Assembly (NCBI RefSeq): GCF_016463975.1
Contig: NZ_JAEMNX010000023.1
Span: 1-64,000 of the forward strand
DNA: 64,000 bases
Reading direction: 5' to 3'
Origin: Marinomonas transparens
Lineage (GTDB): Bacteria > Pseudomonadota > Gammaproteobacteria > Pseudomonadales > Marinomonadaceae
Numbering within the stretch: the stretch's first letter is position 1; every line of letters begins with the position of its first letter. A program made the position numbers and the translations under genes. This document shows positions 26,262 to 34,945 of the stretch, one piece after another. Under the pieces are notes generated by a model. The model ran no database searches. It was not told where the DNA came from and was given only the letters and a program-made list of their open reading frames with translations.

Positions 26262-27980
26262 TTAGTAGGCATAAACTTGTTGGTTATATTCATTGGCCCA
26301 CTGGGTCATTTGCTCTGCACTCATCGGTTTTGCAATGAAATAGCCTTGCCCAATATGACAACCCATATCGATTAAAGCTTGCTCGTGATCCATGGACTCG
26401 ATCCCTTCTGCGATTAAATTGTAGCTAAAGGCCTGACTTAGGGCGACAACACAGGTAACAATAGAGCGATCTTCCTGATTAGATAGAATATTTTTGACAA
26501 AACTACGATCTATTTTTAAGGTGTTCAATGGCAGTTTTTTTAAATAGCTGAGTGATGCGTAACCGGTACCAAAGTCATCTAGAGCCACGCTCACGCCCAA
26601 TTCACGACAACCTTTTAATATCTCGACAGCATTATTAATATCGTGAATCGAAACCGTTTCTAGGACTTCTAACTCGAGTCGTTTGGGGTCTATGTTGGGA
26701 GTATGTTGTAGCAATAGATCGAGGCGCTCTACAAAGCCTTTGCTAAGTAAGTGAGCTGGGGCAATGTTGACACTAACGGTTAGGTTCATATCTTGCCATA
26801 GGCAGTTTTGTTTAAGAGCTTCTTGTAATACCCATTCCCCGATTAATATACCGATGTTTGCGTGTTCTAATGCAGAAGAAAACTCCGCAGGATAGAGTAA
26901 CCCCAGAGTTGGGTGATTCCAGCGTATGAGGGCTTCAACGCCGATCAACTGGTGGTTTATCATGTCTACTTGAGGTTGGTAATGGAGCACAAATTCATTA
27001 TGGAAGATACCTCTTTCTGCTTCCTGTAATAAGGCTCTGCGCTGATGTTGGCGCTGTTCTTCTTCTGGATCAAAAAAGAGTACATTATTACTGCCTAGGC
27101 CTTTTGCTTGATACATGGTTTGGTCGGCACGACGTAGTATGGTGTCGGCATCTAAGCTGGTGTTACCCACCATAGCAACACCGACACTGGCTGAGACCTG
27201 CACTAAGCTATCATATTCTGTGAGTTCGATAGGGGCATTGATCTGTCGAATAATACGGTTAAGAAAATAATTACATTCGTCTGTGTTTGACATGTTTTTC
27301 AGCAAAAGCACAAACTCATCACCACCAAGGCGAGCTAGAGTATCACCTCTACGAATGATTTTTTTTAGCCTGTTAGCAATGGTGACTAGCACTAAATCCC
27401 CAGTATCATGACCATAATTATCATTGATGGGTTTGAAGTTATCTAGATCAAGAAAAGCAACCGCAGCGACTTCAGAATGGGTAATGCTTTGTTGTAATTT
27501 TTTCAGTAAAAGGGGGCGACTTGCTAGCCCTGTTAAGTTGTCATAATGGGCCATATCATGGAGTTTTTTCTCGAGCTCTGCGCGGTGAACGGAGCTTAAA
27601 ATAGCACGTACTAGTTGCACATCATTTAATTGGTTCTTTTGTAAATAGTCACTCGCTCCTAGTCGCATTGCTTCCGCTGCTACGTTTTCGCTTCCTAGGC
27701 CAGTTATCATGATAACGGCGCAATGGCTGCCAAGTTTTGTGCGTATCATATTGAGTAAGGAGAGCCCTGAAATTGCTCCTAGACGATAATCTATGATGAC
27801 GCAGTCATACTCATCTTTGTTGAGGTAGGTCATTGAGTCTTCGATTGAAGAGGCTTCAGAAATACTGGCGTTAATCTTCGCTTTACGTAGCATGCGCCGT
27901 ATACGCTCACGATCAACATCGTCATCGTCAACAATGAGTAATTTTAATGGGGTGTCTTGTAGAACTTCCTTGATAACCAT
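26262..27980 (-). CDS. Response regulator with GGDEF and EAL domains (cyclic di-GMP turnover)
   Basis: 572 residues: a receiver domain (about 12-130, phosphoacceptor Asp in VIIDYRLG), a GGDEF domain (about 150-305) with intact ARLGGDEF, and an EAL domain (about 325-565) with intact GVEALIRW and DDFGTGYASLSYL. Both catalytic motifs are complete, so it may make and break cyclic di-GMP, with phosphorylation setting the balance. It is the last gene of a three-gene operon with a receiver protein and a PAS histidine kinase. Confidence 0.9.
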   Translation of the reverse strand: MVIKEVLQDTPLKLLIVDDDDVDRERIRRMLRKAKINASISEASSIEDSMTYLNKDEYDCVIIDYRLGAISGLSLLNMIRTKLGSHCAVIMITGLGSENVAAEAMRLGASDYLQKNQLNDVQLVRAILSSVHRAELEKKLHDMAHYDNLTGLASRPLLLKKLQQSITHSEVAAVAFLDLDNFKPINDNYGHDTGDLVLVTIANRLKKIIRRGDTLARLGGDEFVLLLKNMSNTDECNYFLNRIIRQINAPIELTEYDSLVQVSASVGVAMVGNTSLDADTILRRADQTMYQAKGLGSNNVLFFDPEEEQRQHQRRALLQEAERGIFHNEFVLHYQPQVDMINHQLIGVEALIRWNHPTLGLLYPAEFSSALEHANIGILIGEWVLQEALKQNCLWQDMNLTVSVNIAPAHLLSKGFVERLDLLLQHTPNIDPKRLELEVLETVSIHDINNAVEILKGCRELGVSVALDDFGTGYASLSYLKKLPLNTLKIDRSFVKNILSNQEDRSIVTCVVALSQAFSYNLIAEGIESMDHEQALIDMGCHIGQGYFIAKPMSAEQMTQWANEYNQQVYAY

Positions 27981-27993
27981 TACTTCTCCTAAG

Positions 27994-28419
27994 CTAGTTA
28001 GTTAGCTCAACGGCATTTCTATAGGTATTTAATAAACTGGCTAATTTTGCAAACTGCGGCCCAACTGCAGATTTGACCATGTAGCCAGCGACGTTGTTGT
28101 GATAAGCGCGGGAGCGGTCATTGTCTTCATTGGAGGTACTTAAAATAAAAATGACGGTGTTTTTTAGCTTGTTATCATTGCGAACGGCTTCTAGGAACTC
28201 GAAACCATTCATTACTGGCATGTTTAAATCTAATAACACCAAGTAGGGAGCGCGTAGTACTTTATCTGGGTGTTGATGATTCAGAATATCAATGGCGATT
28301 TGACCATTTTCAGCCCAGATAAGACCAATATCTGGTGCGGCTTTCTTAAGGCTACGCATGACGGATTCAGCAGCGACGTCATCATCTTCTACTAGTAATA
28401 CGGTTAAATTTTTAATCAT
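27994..28419 (-). CDS. Single-domain response regulator (Rcp1-like)
   Basis: 141 residues, only a receiver domain: acidic cluster VEDDDVA near 9-15, phosphoacceptor Asp in VLLDLNMPVMNG near 62 and Lys in YMVKSA near 114. The extended loop and the FILSTSNEDND segment resemble regulators paired with phytochrome-type kinases. It overlaps the kinase gene by eight bases and lies 13 bases before the GGDEF-EAL gene. It has no output domain, so it likely acts by phosphotransfer or protein contact. Confidence 0.88.
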   Translation of the reverse strand: MIKNLTVLLVEDDDVAAESVMRSLKKAAPDIGLIWAENGQIAIDILNHQHPDKVLRAPYLVLLDLNMPVMNGFEFLEAVRNDNKLKNTVIFILSTSNEDNDRSRAYHNNVAGYMVKSAVGPQFAKLASLLNTYRNAVELTN

Positions 28420-29914
28420 GAGTATCCTTTCTTAAAAAACGCGGCCACCAAACATGAAAGGTGACTCCTCTTTGATGATGATTAGATTCAACACTGATGC
28501 GACCTCCATGGCTTTCTGCTAAGCGTCGACTAATGGAAAGGCCAATGCCAGTCCCAGTGCTGCCTCGTTCATTGGACGTGGCGGTTTGAAATAGTCGAAA
28601 GATACGCTCATAGGCAGCTTCTGGAATACCTGGGCCATCATCGCAAATGGAAAAGTGGCAGAGGTTATTCTCGGCACAACAGCGGATTAATATTGTTCCT
28701 TGGTCGCTGTCGTGGTGTTTGATGGCATTGCTGATTAGGTTACGAATGACAGTTTCAAGTGGTGTCCATGAAGAGACAAGCGTTTTTAATTGGATGTCTC
28801 TTTGCAGGGTGATGCCGTCTGGAATAGATAACAATTCTACAACGTTATCCAGCAGGTGGTTTATATCCACAACTTGCGTATTTGTCGTTGCTTGACCTGC
28901 TTTTGCATAGGCTAATAGGTTTTCAATCAACTGTTCCATACGCTGAATGCGAATATCGATACGATTAATATTGTTTAATACATCAGGTAAGGTTTCATCG
29001 CCTAGGTCTTCTTTAATCCATTCTAGTAAGTCAGCAATACCTCGCAATGGCGAGCGCAGATCATGGGAAGCCACATAGGTGAATTCCTCTAGTCTGGTGT
29101 TGTTTTCACGTAACTCTATTTCCATGCGCTTACGTTCAGTAATGTCCAATAGAGAGACCAGCACCATGTCTTGGTTATTTTCATCTTCAAAGGGGCTTAG
29201 GCCAATTTCCACGGGAAACTCTCGCCCATCCTTATGCAGTGCTGTCAGATCTCGGCCTACTCCCATCATGCGCACACTGGGGTCTTGATGAAAAGAATGA
29301 CGTAAACTGTGATGCTTGTGTCGGTAGCGTTCTGGCAGTAATACTTCCATTGGTTGGTCTAATAATTCGTCTTCACTATAGCCAAAGCAGACGCAAAGTG
29401 AGTGGTTCGCTAGACGGATTATGCCTTTTGAATCAATGGCCAAAACGCCATTTGGAGCCGATTGGATAGAATGCTGAAACATTTTGTTTGCACGCAATCT
29501 TGGTGTTAGGTCTATGAGTGTTGCTAACACAAGAGGTTGCTCCTGCCCTTGCACAGGGTTTAAGCCAATTTCTATCGGAATTTGTGAACCATCTTTACGC
29601 TTGGCGTAAAGCTCTTTTCCCACGCCCATTTGACGTTTTCTGGGGTTCTTAAAGAATTGGTACATGAGGTTTTTGTGATTCGCTTGGAATTCAGTCGGAA
29701 GTAATGACTCTATTTCCATACCGCTTAATTCTGCGGCTGAATAACCTAGTATGTGGGCGAGTTCATCATTGACTAAGATAATATTGGCGTGAGTATCGAC
29801 GACCATGGCCCCCATGGGTAAGTAATCGATTAATTGGTGTAAAAAAAACACTCTATCGACCGGGTGCTGGTTATCAAAAAGATTTGTACTCTCAGTGGGC
29901 TGAGAATGATCCAT
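28412..29914 (-). CDS. Soluble PAS-PAS histidine kinase
   Basis: 500 residues with no membrane segment. Two PAS domains (about 20-140 and 145-260) are similar to each other: both hold GMEIESLLPTEF/QPMEVLLPERY and MGVGKELYAKRKDG/MGVGRDLTALHKDG. The HisKA box is VASHDLRSPLRGI near 280, and the ATPase domain has NLISNAIKHH, DDGPGIP and GSTGTGIGLSIS. The kinase core resembles bacteriophytochrome-type kinases. It probably senses a cytosolic signal and feeds the two receivers encoded downstream. Confidence 0.88.
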   Translation of the reverse strand: MDHSQPTESTNLFDNQHPVDRVFFLHQLIDYLPMGAMVVDTHANIILVNDELAHILGYSAAELSGMEIESLLPTEFQANHKNLMYQFFKNPRKRQMGVGKELYAKRKDGSQIPIEIGLNPVQGQEQPLVLATLIDLTPRLRANKMFQHSIQSAPNGVLAIDSKGIIRLANHSLCVCFGYSEDELLDQPMEVLLPERYRHKHHSLRHSFHQDPSVRMMGVGRDLTALHKDGREFPVEIGLSPFEDENNQDMVLVSLLDITERKRMEIELRENNTRLEEFTYVASHDLRSPLRGIADLLEWIKEDLGDETLPDVLNNINRIDIRIQRMEQLIENLLAYAKAGQATTNTQVVDINHLLDNVVELLSIPDGITLQRDIQLKTLVSSWTPLETVIRNLISNAIKHHDSDQGTILIRCCAENNLCHFSICDDGPGIPEAAYERIFRLFQTATSNERGSTGTGIGLSISRRLAESHGGRISVESNHHQRGVTFHVWWPRFLRKDTHD

Positions 29915-29986
29915 TAATCTATTCCATTAAAAAGAAGTCTTCATAATGGATAGACTAGTCGCTAGGTAACATCAAATTATCGAGCG

Positions 29987-30042
29987 ATAAGATTTGTTAA
30001 TAATAGTATCTTCTCTCGCTTACGTTTATTAACAAATCTTAT
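29987..30042. repeat. Perfect 17-bp inverted repeat
   Basis: ATAAGATTTGTTAATAA (29987-30003) is repeated exactly inverted at 30026-30042 around a 22-nt spacer. It lies 12 bases past the TraB-like gene stop and about 75 bases before the kinase start, both on the minus strand. It may be the TraB gene's terminator or an operator; there is no T-run. Confidence 0.7.
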
Positions 30043-30054
30043 AGAGCAGGAGGG

Positions 30055-30912
30055 TTAAAGTTTTTCGATTTTGTAGCCACTTGCGGTGAGTTGAGTCAAA
30101 ATGCTGTCTGGGCCTGCTAGGTGCATAGTACCAACCATAATGAATTCAACCGTTTTATCATCTAACATGCTTTTAATATGAGGCATCCAGTTGTTATTTC
30201 GGTCAACTAAAAGTGCTTGATAAATTTCAGGGTAATCGACGCTAAAATCTTTTATGCCGACTTCTGCCATGGCTTCTATGTTTCCTTCGCGCCAGTTCTT
30301 ACGTAGTGAGACCATGGTTTCTGGTAGTTCTCTAATATCTTGTAACGCATAGTCAATCATGGCGCTTTCATCTTGGGAATTCAGGTCTGCGAGCATTTGT
30401 ATTTGTGCGTCAGGCTCTTCTAGCCAAGTTTGCTCTTTGTTATCCTGAAGGGCTTTATTGGAATAAAACTCATCGACTCCTTCACTGGTAAAACCTAAGC
30501 GTTTGAGCTCTATTAATCCTAAAGAAAGGGCAATAGAGCTGGGTTTTAAATGTTGTATGGCAACCGCAGGGATATTGCGTTCTCGTAAATATTGCTCAAG
30601 TGCGGAGTAGGTATTTGGATTAAGTACTTGCTTGACTGTCGTGCCGTCTGAGTAAGAGAGTTTCATCATCATCTTTTGCCGAAAGGCTCGAGAGTGAAGG
30701 GTAATAATATCGGTTTCGAAAACGACTTTATCAGCAGCTTGGTAAGCTTCTTCATATTGTGTTGGCAGCGGATAATCTTCTGGACTGAGAGTATGGATGG
30801 TGCCACCGATATAAAGTGTATGCTGATCTGAGCTCACCTTCCAGACTGAGGCGGCTTGGGTTTGAAGTGCAGCAGTGGCTAGTAGCAACAAACTACATTG
30901 TTTAATAAGCAT
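30055..30912 (-). CDS. TraB/GumN family protein
   Basis: A 285-residue precursor with a signal peptide (about 1-20, ending LQTQA). The family's two conserved signatures are visible: YIGGTIHTL near 34-42 and FIMVGTMHLAGPDSIL near the C-terminus. These Gly-x-x-His motifs are thought to form a metalloprotease-like site (the TIKI/TraB clan). It would act in the periplasm or be secreted. Monocistronic; actual substrate unknown. Confidence 0.85.
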   Translation of the reverse strand: MLIKQCSLLLLATAALQTQAASVWKVSSDQHTLYIGGTIHTLSPEDYPLPTQYEEAYQAADKVVFETDIITLHSRAFRQKMMMKLSYSDGTTVKQVLNPNTYSALEQYLRERNIPAVAIQHLKPSSIALSLGLIELKRLGFTSEGVDEFYSNKALQDNKEQTWLEEPDAQIQMLADLNSQDESAMIDYALQDIRELPETMVSLRKNWREGNIEAMAEVGIKDFSVDYPEIYQALLVDRNNNWMPHIKSMLDDKTVEFIMVGTMHLAGPDSILTQLTASGYKIEKL

Positions 30913-31201
30913 TAAATTAATCCGAATCTATATTGGTCTATCAGCGAAAGACCAAGCATAACTTGTCTATCTTGGGTTGGGCAATGTATGAAACGACACT
31001 TGCATTGTTTATCCTGAAAGATCTAATTTTTATCGTATTTCATTACAATATAAAGGGGTTTTAGGGCCATGGGGGGATTTCTCAAGTTATATAATTTGCA
31101 TTTGCTAACAAATTCACAGTGTCGGGCCTTATTTCGGTGTCTAAGGGGTGACCTTTCTGAGACCATTGAACAAATATGATAACGATAAATAGGAAGGAAA
31201 A

Positions 31202-31594
31202 ATGATTACAGCTTTATATGCCTCAATATTAGCGATTTGGATCTGTTGGTTGGTGATTCAAGTGGTGAAAGCGCGCTATAAACATAAAGTGATATTAGGT
31301 GATGGTGGTGTCGATGAGTTGCTAATAGCAAGGTCTGCGCATGCTAATGCAGTGGAAACCACTCCTCTTGTCATGATTTTACTTTTTAGCTTTGAATTTA
31401 ATGGCGGCAACTTTTGGTTAGTGAATCTATTTGGCGTTGTTTTTGTCGTCGCTCGCTTGCTTCATAGTAAAGGTATTTTGTCTCAGACCATAAAATATCG
31501 CCGATTGGGTATGCAAACGACACTGGCTGTTATTTTGGCGCTGGTGGTTGGCAACTTGATTTGCTTACCCTACCAAGAATTTCTTAATTTTTAA
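31202..31594 (+). CDS. MAPEG family membrane protein
   Basis: 130 residues with four membrane segments and the MAPEG signature RSAHANAVETTPLVMILL near 38-55. The eukaryotic namesakes are eicosanoid and glutathione-transferase enzymes; bacterial members are mostly uncharacterised. AGGAAGG precedes the ATG. The DUF6172-like gene follows 41 bases later. The upstream gap 30913-31201 holds no gene. Confidence 0.85.
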   Translation: MITALYASILAIWICWLVIQVVKARYKHKVILGDGGVDELLIARSAHANAVETTPLVMILLFSFEFNGGNFWLVNLFGVVFVVARLLHSKGILSQTIKYRRLGMQTTLAVILALVVGNLICLPYQEFLNF

Positions 31595-31635
31595 AAGTAT
31601 TGAGTACTGACACTTCATTTATTTTAGGAAAAAAC

Positions 31636-31920
31636 ATGAATTTAGATAAAGCGAAAAAGCGTATCGCTAAGAAAGTTAAAATGGGTTTTAAAGGTTTTCC
31701 GCAGTTATCCTTCGCTTACTATGGTGAAACGGCAGATAAGGCGACCGAAGTGGTGGTGACCTTCACCTTAGATGAAGACGCCGAGCCCCAAGAGCAACGC
31801 TTCTCTGGGGAAAATGATGTACGTGAAGATGAAGTGATTCAATCGGCTTTGGTAAAAATAATGGAACGTACCGATGCCAAAAGCCTATTGGAAGTGGAAG
31901 GTGTTGCTTTGTTAGGTTGA
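31636..31920 (+). CDS. DUF6172-like small protein
   Basis: The ATG at 31636 with AGGAA before it gives 94 residues; a TTG at 31600 in frame is less likely. The start MNLDKAKKRIAKKVKMGFKGFP is strongly basic, the rest acidic (FTLDEDAEPQEQRFSGENDVREDE). I believe this pattern is DUF6172, of unknown function. It may be co-transcribed with the MAPEG gene. Confidence 0.7.
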   Translation: MNLDKAKKRIAKKVKMGFKGFPQLSFAYYGETADKATEVVVTFTLDEDAEPQEQRFSGENDVREDEVIQSALVKIMERTDAKSLLEVEGVALLG

Positions 31921-32069
31921 TTTGCTTTTTGGTCTAAAGCGTTGGAGATGGTTATGAGATGGATCGTTGTGAAAGAACCGCAACGTGGAAATGATTACTG
32001 AGTCGTCGTTGCTGCTGGAGCAAAAGGACTTATTTGCACCTTATCTAACACCTTGATGGCGATATTCAT

Positions 32070-32091
32070 ACCCGCTACGGCGGGTTTTTTT
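32070..32091 (+). terminator. Rho-independent terminator
   Basis: ACCCGC-TACG-GCGGGT followed by seven T residues, about 150 bases after the DUF6172-like gene. No gene is seen between 31921 and 32444. Confidence 0.8.
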
Positions 32092-32252
32092 ATGCGGATG
32101 GTATCACTTTTTAGGTAAGCTTTGTTTTGGCTGGGGAAGGGCGGGAATATCTTAAATATTTCAATTTGGTTAATGAAATAGGCAAGAAAAGTTAATTCGT
32201 CAATGTGTGGTTAATCTTTATACAGAAACGCGCTTTTGGAGGGTAATTCGCG

Positions 32253-32273
32253 ACCATTTTTTGTAAAAATGGT
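32253..32273. promoter_or_regulatory. Palindrome upstream of FucP-like transporter, possible operator
   Basis: ACCATTTTT-TGT-AAAAATGGT is a perfect 9-bp inverted repeat, about 190 bases before the transporter start, flanked by GCGC-rich bases. It has no following T-run, so an operator is more likely than a terminator. No regulator gene lies nearby. Confidence 0.35.
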
Positions 32274-32444
32274 GGTAGCATTGCGCGCTTCGTATCTAGT
32301 GTTGATCCCATGACGCTCGGTTATTTGTGTTCTATTGGACGAATAATGTGGGGCGTATTTGATCTGTTTTAACTGGCTGACGATAGGGTGTTGCTAAATT
32401 CAGCATCCGAGTTGGCCCATTGTAAGAAAGATGTTGTCTGCTTT

Positions 32445-33758
32445 ATGAAAAATCAAAATACAGCCTCCCAAAAAACTATGTCCTCTTCGTTCGTCTACCC
32501 AAATATGAGATTGGCTTTTGTGCTGCTCATTACCTGTTTTGCGGCCTGGGGCGTTGCCGCTAATATGACGGACCCGCTTGTAAAAGTATTCAGTAAAATT
32601 TTTACTATGAGCACCTTAGAGTCGGCCCTAGTACAGTTTGCCTATTATGGTGCGTATTTTTGCTTGGCGTTACCAGCGGCATTTATTAATGCTCGATACT
32701 CTTATAAGGCAGGAGTATTAACCGGACTTGGCTTGGCCATTTTAGGGGCGTTTACCTTTTACCCTGCGAGTGTTTCCATGACCTATGGCTTTTTCTTAGT
32801 CGCCTTATTTATTCTAGCCGCGGGCTTGTCTATTTTAGAAACCTCTGCCAACCCTTTTGTCATGACCATGGGGCCAGAAAGCAGTGGCACACGTCGTTTG
32901 AATCTGGCGCAAGCTTTTAACCCTGTGGGGACTAATCTTGGTGTATTTTTAGCCGCGACCTTGATTTTGCCTAATTTGAATCCCGCAACAGCGGAGCAAA
33001 GAGCAAGCATGGCGCCAGACATGTTAAGAAGTATTCAAACCATGGAATTGAAAGCTGTAATGACGCCCTATGTGGGCATGGCTTTTGTTCTGGTGATTAT
33101 TTGGTTGCTGATCTTTTTAATGCGTTTGCCTAAGTCACAGGTGGATGCTGGGGTGACAGGTGTTAAACCGGTTCCGGAGATTGACTTTGTGGCTATTTTT
33201 CGACGCTTAATAGCAAAAGGTCAGTATCGTTGGGGGGTTGTCGCGCAGTTTTTTAATGTGGCTGCACAAACTTGTACTTGGACTTTCACCATTCAATATG
33301 TGCAGAAAACCTTGGGTGGGAGCGAGGTAAATGCTTCCGATTACCTGCAATATAGCTTGATTATCTTTTTGGTATCGCGCTTTGTGATGACGTGGTTGAT
33401 GGGCTTTTTTCGTCCCGCTGTGTTGTTAGCCATATTGGCCTTGATGGGCAGCTTACTGTGTTTATACGCGGCTCTTGTACCAGGTCTTTCCGGTATTTGG
33501 GCTATTGTTGCTGTGTCGGCTTGTTTGTCATTGATGTTCCCAACTATATACGGCATTGCTTTGAATGGTTTAGGTCAAGACACCAAATTTGGCTCCGCGG
33601 GCTTGGTGATGGCAATTCTTGGTGGCGCGATTATGCCCTTAGTACAGGGGGCCGTTATTGACGTTTATGGTGAAGTGGTTTCTTATGTGGTGCCTGCGAT
33701 ATGCTTTTTGGTGGTGGCAGGTTATGGCTTTTTTACCATGAAAAAGGCGCAATATTAA
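32445..33758 (+). CDS. Sugar:proton symporter of the FucP type (MFS)
   Basis: A 12-segment major facilitator protein of about 437 residues, in the L-fucose permease (FHS) subfamily. It shows FAAWGVAANMTDPLVKVF in helix 1, FAYYGAYFCLALPAAF in helix 2 and the ETSANPFVMTMGPES segment after helix 4, which carries the family's conserved Asn-Pro. I chose the ATG at 32445; a GTG at 32388 would add 19 unlikely residues. No sugar-use genes are adjacent, so the sugar is not known. Confidence 0.83.
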   Translation: MKNQNTASQKTMSSSFVYPNMRLAFVLLITCFAAWGVAANMTDPLVKVFSKIFTMSTLESALVQFAYYGAYFCLALPAAFINARYSYKAGVLTGLGLAILGAFTFYPASVSMTYGFFLVALFILAAGLSILETSANPFVMTMGPESSGTRRLNLAQAFNPVGTNLGVFLAATLILPNLNPATAEQRASMAPDMLRSIQTMELKAVMTPYVGMAFVLVIIWLLIFLMRLPKSQVDAGVTGVKPVPEIDFVAIFRRLIAKGQYRWGVVAQFFNVAAQTCTWTFTIQYVQKTLGGSEVNASDYLQYSLIIFLVSRFVMTWLMGFFRPAVLLAILALMGSLLCLYAALVPGLSGIWAIVAVSACLSLMFPTIYGIALNGLGQDTKFGSAGLVMAILGGAIMPLVQGAVIDVYGEVVSYVVPAICFLVVAGYGFFTMKKAQY

Positions 33759-33795
33759 GGCGACGACGCTACTCAGTCTTTAGGCTAGAAAAGAA

Positions 33796-33821
33796 AGCTC
33801 TACATTTGTAGGGCTTTTTTT
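33796..33821 (+). terminator. Rho-independent terminator
   Basis: AGCTCTACA pairs with TGTAGGGCT (one mismatch) and is followed by seven T residues, about 40 bases past the transporter stop. Confidence 0.8.
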
Positions 33822-34012
33822 ATTCGTCAAGTTTAGTGTGTGAATCGAGAGGGTAAACTTATTGTTTATCCTTATAAAAGTAGGAAAGGGGGTATTTTTA
33901 AGGCATTCGGTAGTTAAACTATGAGGTTCTTTTAGGTAATGGACAAATGATTGAGAAAAGTAGATATAATCGCTTCGCTTTTAGTTGGTCGTTATTTTTC
34001 TAAGGATTTGTT

Positions 34013-34945
34013 GTGTCTAATGTCTCTTCAGAGTGGTTTACCCGTCGTTCTACGGTTTTTAGCCTCGCTATTTTATGTACCCTACTGTGGGGAAGCTCTT
34101 ATCCTGCGATTAAGACAGGTTATCGTTTATTAGAAATTCCTTCTGATGATGTGCCTTCGATGATGGTGTTTGCTGGCATGCGTTTCCTGTTGGCGGGTAT
34201 TTTCTTGCTGGTATTGATGCGTTTGATCGGTCGACCCAATATAGCGATGAGTTGGAAAAATGTGCGTCAATTGACAATATTAGGCATCACCCAGACCAGT
34301 CTACAATATGTATTTTTCTATATTGGAATCGCGTTCGCTACAGGTGTAAAAGCATCGATTATGAATGCCACTGGGACTTTCTTTAGCGTTATTTTGGCGC
34401 ACTGTATTTATCAGAACGACAAATTGAACCAGCGTAAAATACTGGGTTGTATCGTTGGTTTTGCGGGTGTGTTCATTGTCAATTTTAGTGACTCATTACT
34501 GACCATCGATTTTGCTCTAAAAGGCGAAGGCGCGATTGTGATGGCGGCCTTTATTTTGGCAGCAGGCTCCATTTACGGTAAGAAGGTGTCGCAACATATG
34601 GATGCCATGCAGATGACGGCTTGGCAGTTGAGTATTGGTGGTGTAGCACTACTGGTTGCAGGTTTTGCTTTTGGTGGTCAGCCGGGGCATTTTGATACTA
34701 GCTCTGTATTATTGTTGATGTATTTGGCGCTGTTGTCGTCTATTGCGTTTGCCCTATGGAGTTTATTGCTGAAATACAATCCAGTCGGCATGATCACTAT
34801 TTTTAATTTTTTAATTCCTGTTTTTGGCACCATGCTATCGGCCTTGTTTTTAGGCGAAACCATTTTGGAATGGAAATATTTAATCGCTCTAATATTAGTC
34901 TGTAGCGGTATTTATTTAGTTACTCGAGTGAAGGTTCGTTACTGA
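34013..34945 (+). CDS. EamA-family transporter (DMT superfamily)
   Basis: 310 residues with ten membrane segments in two EamA repeats (about 20-155 and 170-305). The first repeat starts with LLWGSSYPAIKTGYRLL, a typical DMT opening. It probably exports a small metabolite or amino acid across the inner membrane. The GTG start at 34013 is well placed after AAGGA. Its last 30 bases overlap the end of the convergent MFS gene. Confidence 0.85.
   Translation: MSNVSSEWFTRRSTVFSLAILCTLLWGSSYPAIKTGYRLLEIPSDDVPSMMVFAGMRFLLAGIFLLVLMRLIGRPNIAMSWKNVRQLTILGITQTSLQYVFFYIGIAFATGVKASIMNATGTFFSVILAHCIYQNDKLNQRKILGCIVGFAGVFIVNFSDSLLTIDFALKGEGAIVMAAFILAAGSIYGKKVSQHMDAMQMTAWQLSIGGVALLVAGFAFGGQPGHFDTSSVLLLMYLALLSSIAFALWSLLLKYNPVGMITIFNFLIPVFGTMLSALFLGETILEWKYLIALILVCSGIYLVTRVKVRY

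Noticed and set aside
29987-30042. Calling the 17-bp inverted repeat an insertion-sequence remnant
   Set aside because: No target duplication and no transposase similarity; left as an unexplained repeat.
33951-34133. Short frame overlapping the EamA gene start in another phase
   Set aside because: Lies over the EamA start and ribosome site; the EamA frame has family motifs and this one does not.
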